The position numbers were made by a program, and so were the translations under genes. A stretch of 5,443 nucleotides of DNA from an uncultured Methylophilus sp. GTDB taxonomy: Bacteria > Pseudomonadota > Gammaproteobacteria > Burkholderiales > Methylophilaceae. The notes beneath the pieces were generated by a model. It was not told where the DNA came from, made no database searches, and saw nothing but the letters and a program-made list of their open reading frames with translations. Below are positions 5,342-5,443 of this stretch, in pieces (the stretch's first letter is position 1; each line of letters starts with the position of its first letter). The stretch is from positions 1-5,443 of the forward strand of contig CAKZJM010000390.1 in NCBI GenBank assembly GCA_936943315.1, given 5' to 3'.

Positions 5342-5443
5342 TTAAAATTCTTCCCAATCCTGATTATCGGTGCCGGTTTTTGCCGCCTTAGGCTGGTAAT
5401 TTGCTGGCTGGCTAGCTGCGGCAGGGTTGGCTGCACCGGCTGC
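5342..5443 (-). CDS. Methyl-accepting chemotaxis protein, C-terminal tail only (receptor 3), start beyond window
   Basis: Thirty-three codons and a TAA stop (5344-5342) are visible, with the frame open at the right edge. The tail is Ala/Pro/Gln/Asn-rich (NPAAASQPANYQPKAAK) and ends GTDNQDWEEF; receptor 2 ends GTDDNDWEEF. DNA over the last codons is also similar to 2324-2362. I read it as the flexible linker plus CheR/CheB docking pentapeptide (xWxxF) of a further chemoreceptor in the same tandem array. The signalling and sensor domains are outside the window, so the MCP assignment rests on this tail and on context. Confidence 0.8.
   Translation of the reverse strand, partial: AAGAANPAAASQPANYQPKAAKTGTDNQDWEEF

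Noticed and set aside
1..5443. CRISPR array, insertion sequence, tRNA or rRNA
   Set aside because: The regular repeats are coding (273-bp HAMP periods), not short repeats with unique spacers. No transposase, terminal inverted repeats or tRNA-like cloverleaf were seen.

Overview
The window is a stretch of tandem chemoreceptor genes. All recognisable genes lie on the minus strand, so transcription runs from right to left. It holds three methyl-accepting chemotaxis proteins (MCPs): the last 33 codons of one at the right edge, one complete gene (896 codons) in the centre, and the first 576 codons of a third at the left edge. Between them sit two very small genes: a 74-aa exported protein with a good sigma-28 (FliA-type) promoter, and a 28-aa hydrophobic/amphipathic peptide directly behind the right-hand receptor. 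The receptor style (four-helix-bundle-sized periplasmic domain, HAMP with an LG-x-EP-x-EL start, the signalling tip of Proteobacterial receptors, a C-terminal xWxxF pentapeptide) and moderate GC suggest a motile betaproteobacterium. Methylophilaceae would fit, but that is a guess and not shown by the sequence.

Layout in transcription order. 5342-5443: C-terminal tail of receptor 3, ending DWEEF. 5224-5310: small ORF with its own Shine-Dalgarno, 31 nt after that receptor and followed by a strong terminator (5155-5182). 5047-5075: a sigma-70-like promoter, then receptor 2 (2324-5014) and its terminator (2276-2306). 2215-2241: a sigma-28 promoter, a stem-loop at the predicted 5' end of the transcript, the 74-aa exported protein (1937-2161) and its terminator (1892-1914). 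Then about 160 bp of leader and receptor 1 (1-1729), whose signalling domain lies beyond the left edge. The terminators make receptor 1, the small exported protein and receptor 2 separate transcription units, while the 28-aa ORF is probably co-transcribed with receptor 3.

Receptors 1 and 2 are paralogues that align without a net gap (offset 3288) from the left edge to about 1080. Their sensor domains differ strongly, but parts of the HAMP array are identical at DNA level over 204 bp (758-961 and 4046-4249). Both carry an unusually long array of HAMP-like units with an exact double-unit period of 91 residues (273 bp). The picture is a receptor family made by duplication, sensor divergence and homogenisation of the cytoplasmic part. 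All receptors presumably feed the same CheA/CheW array; the DWEEF tail would tether the CheR methyltransferase and/or CheB. The least expected elements are the two small genes, neither of which I can assign to a known family.
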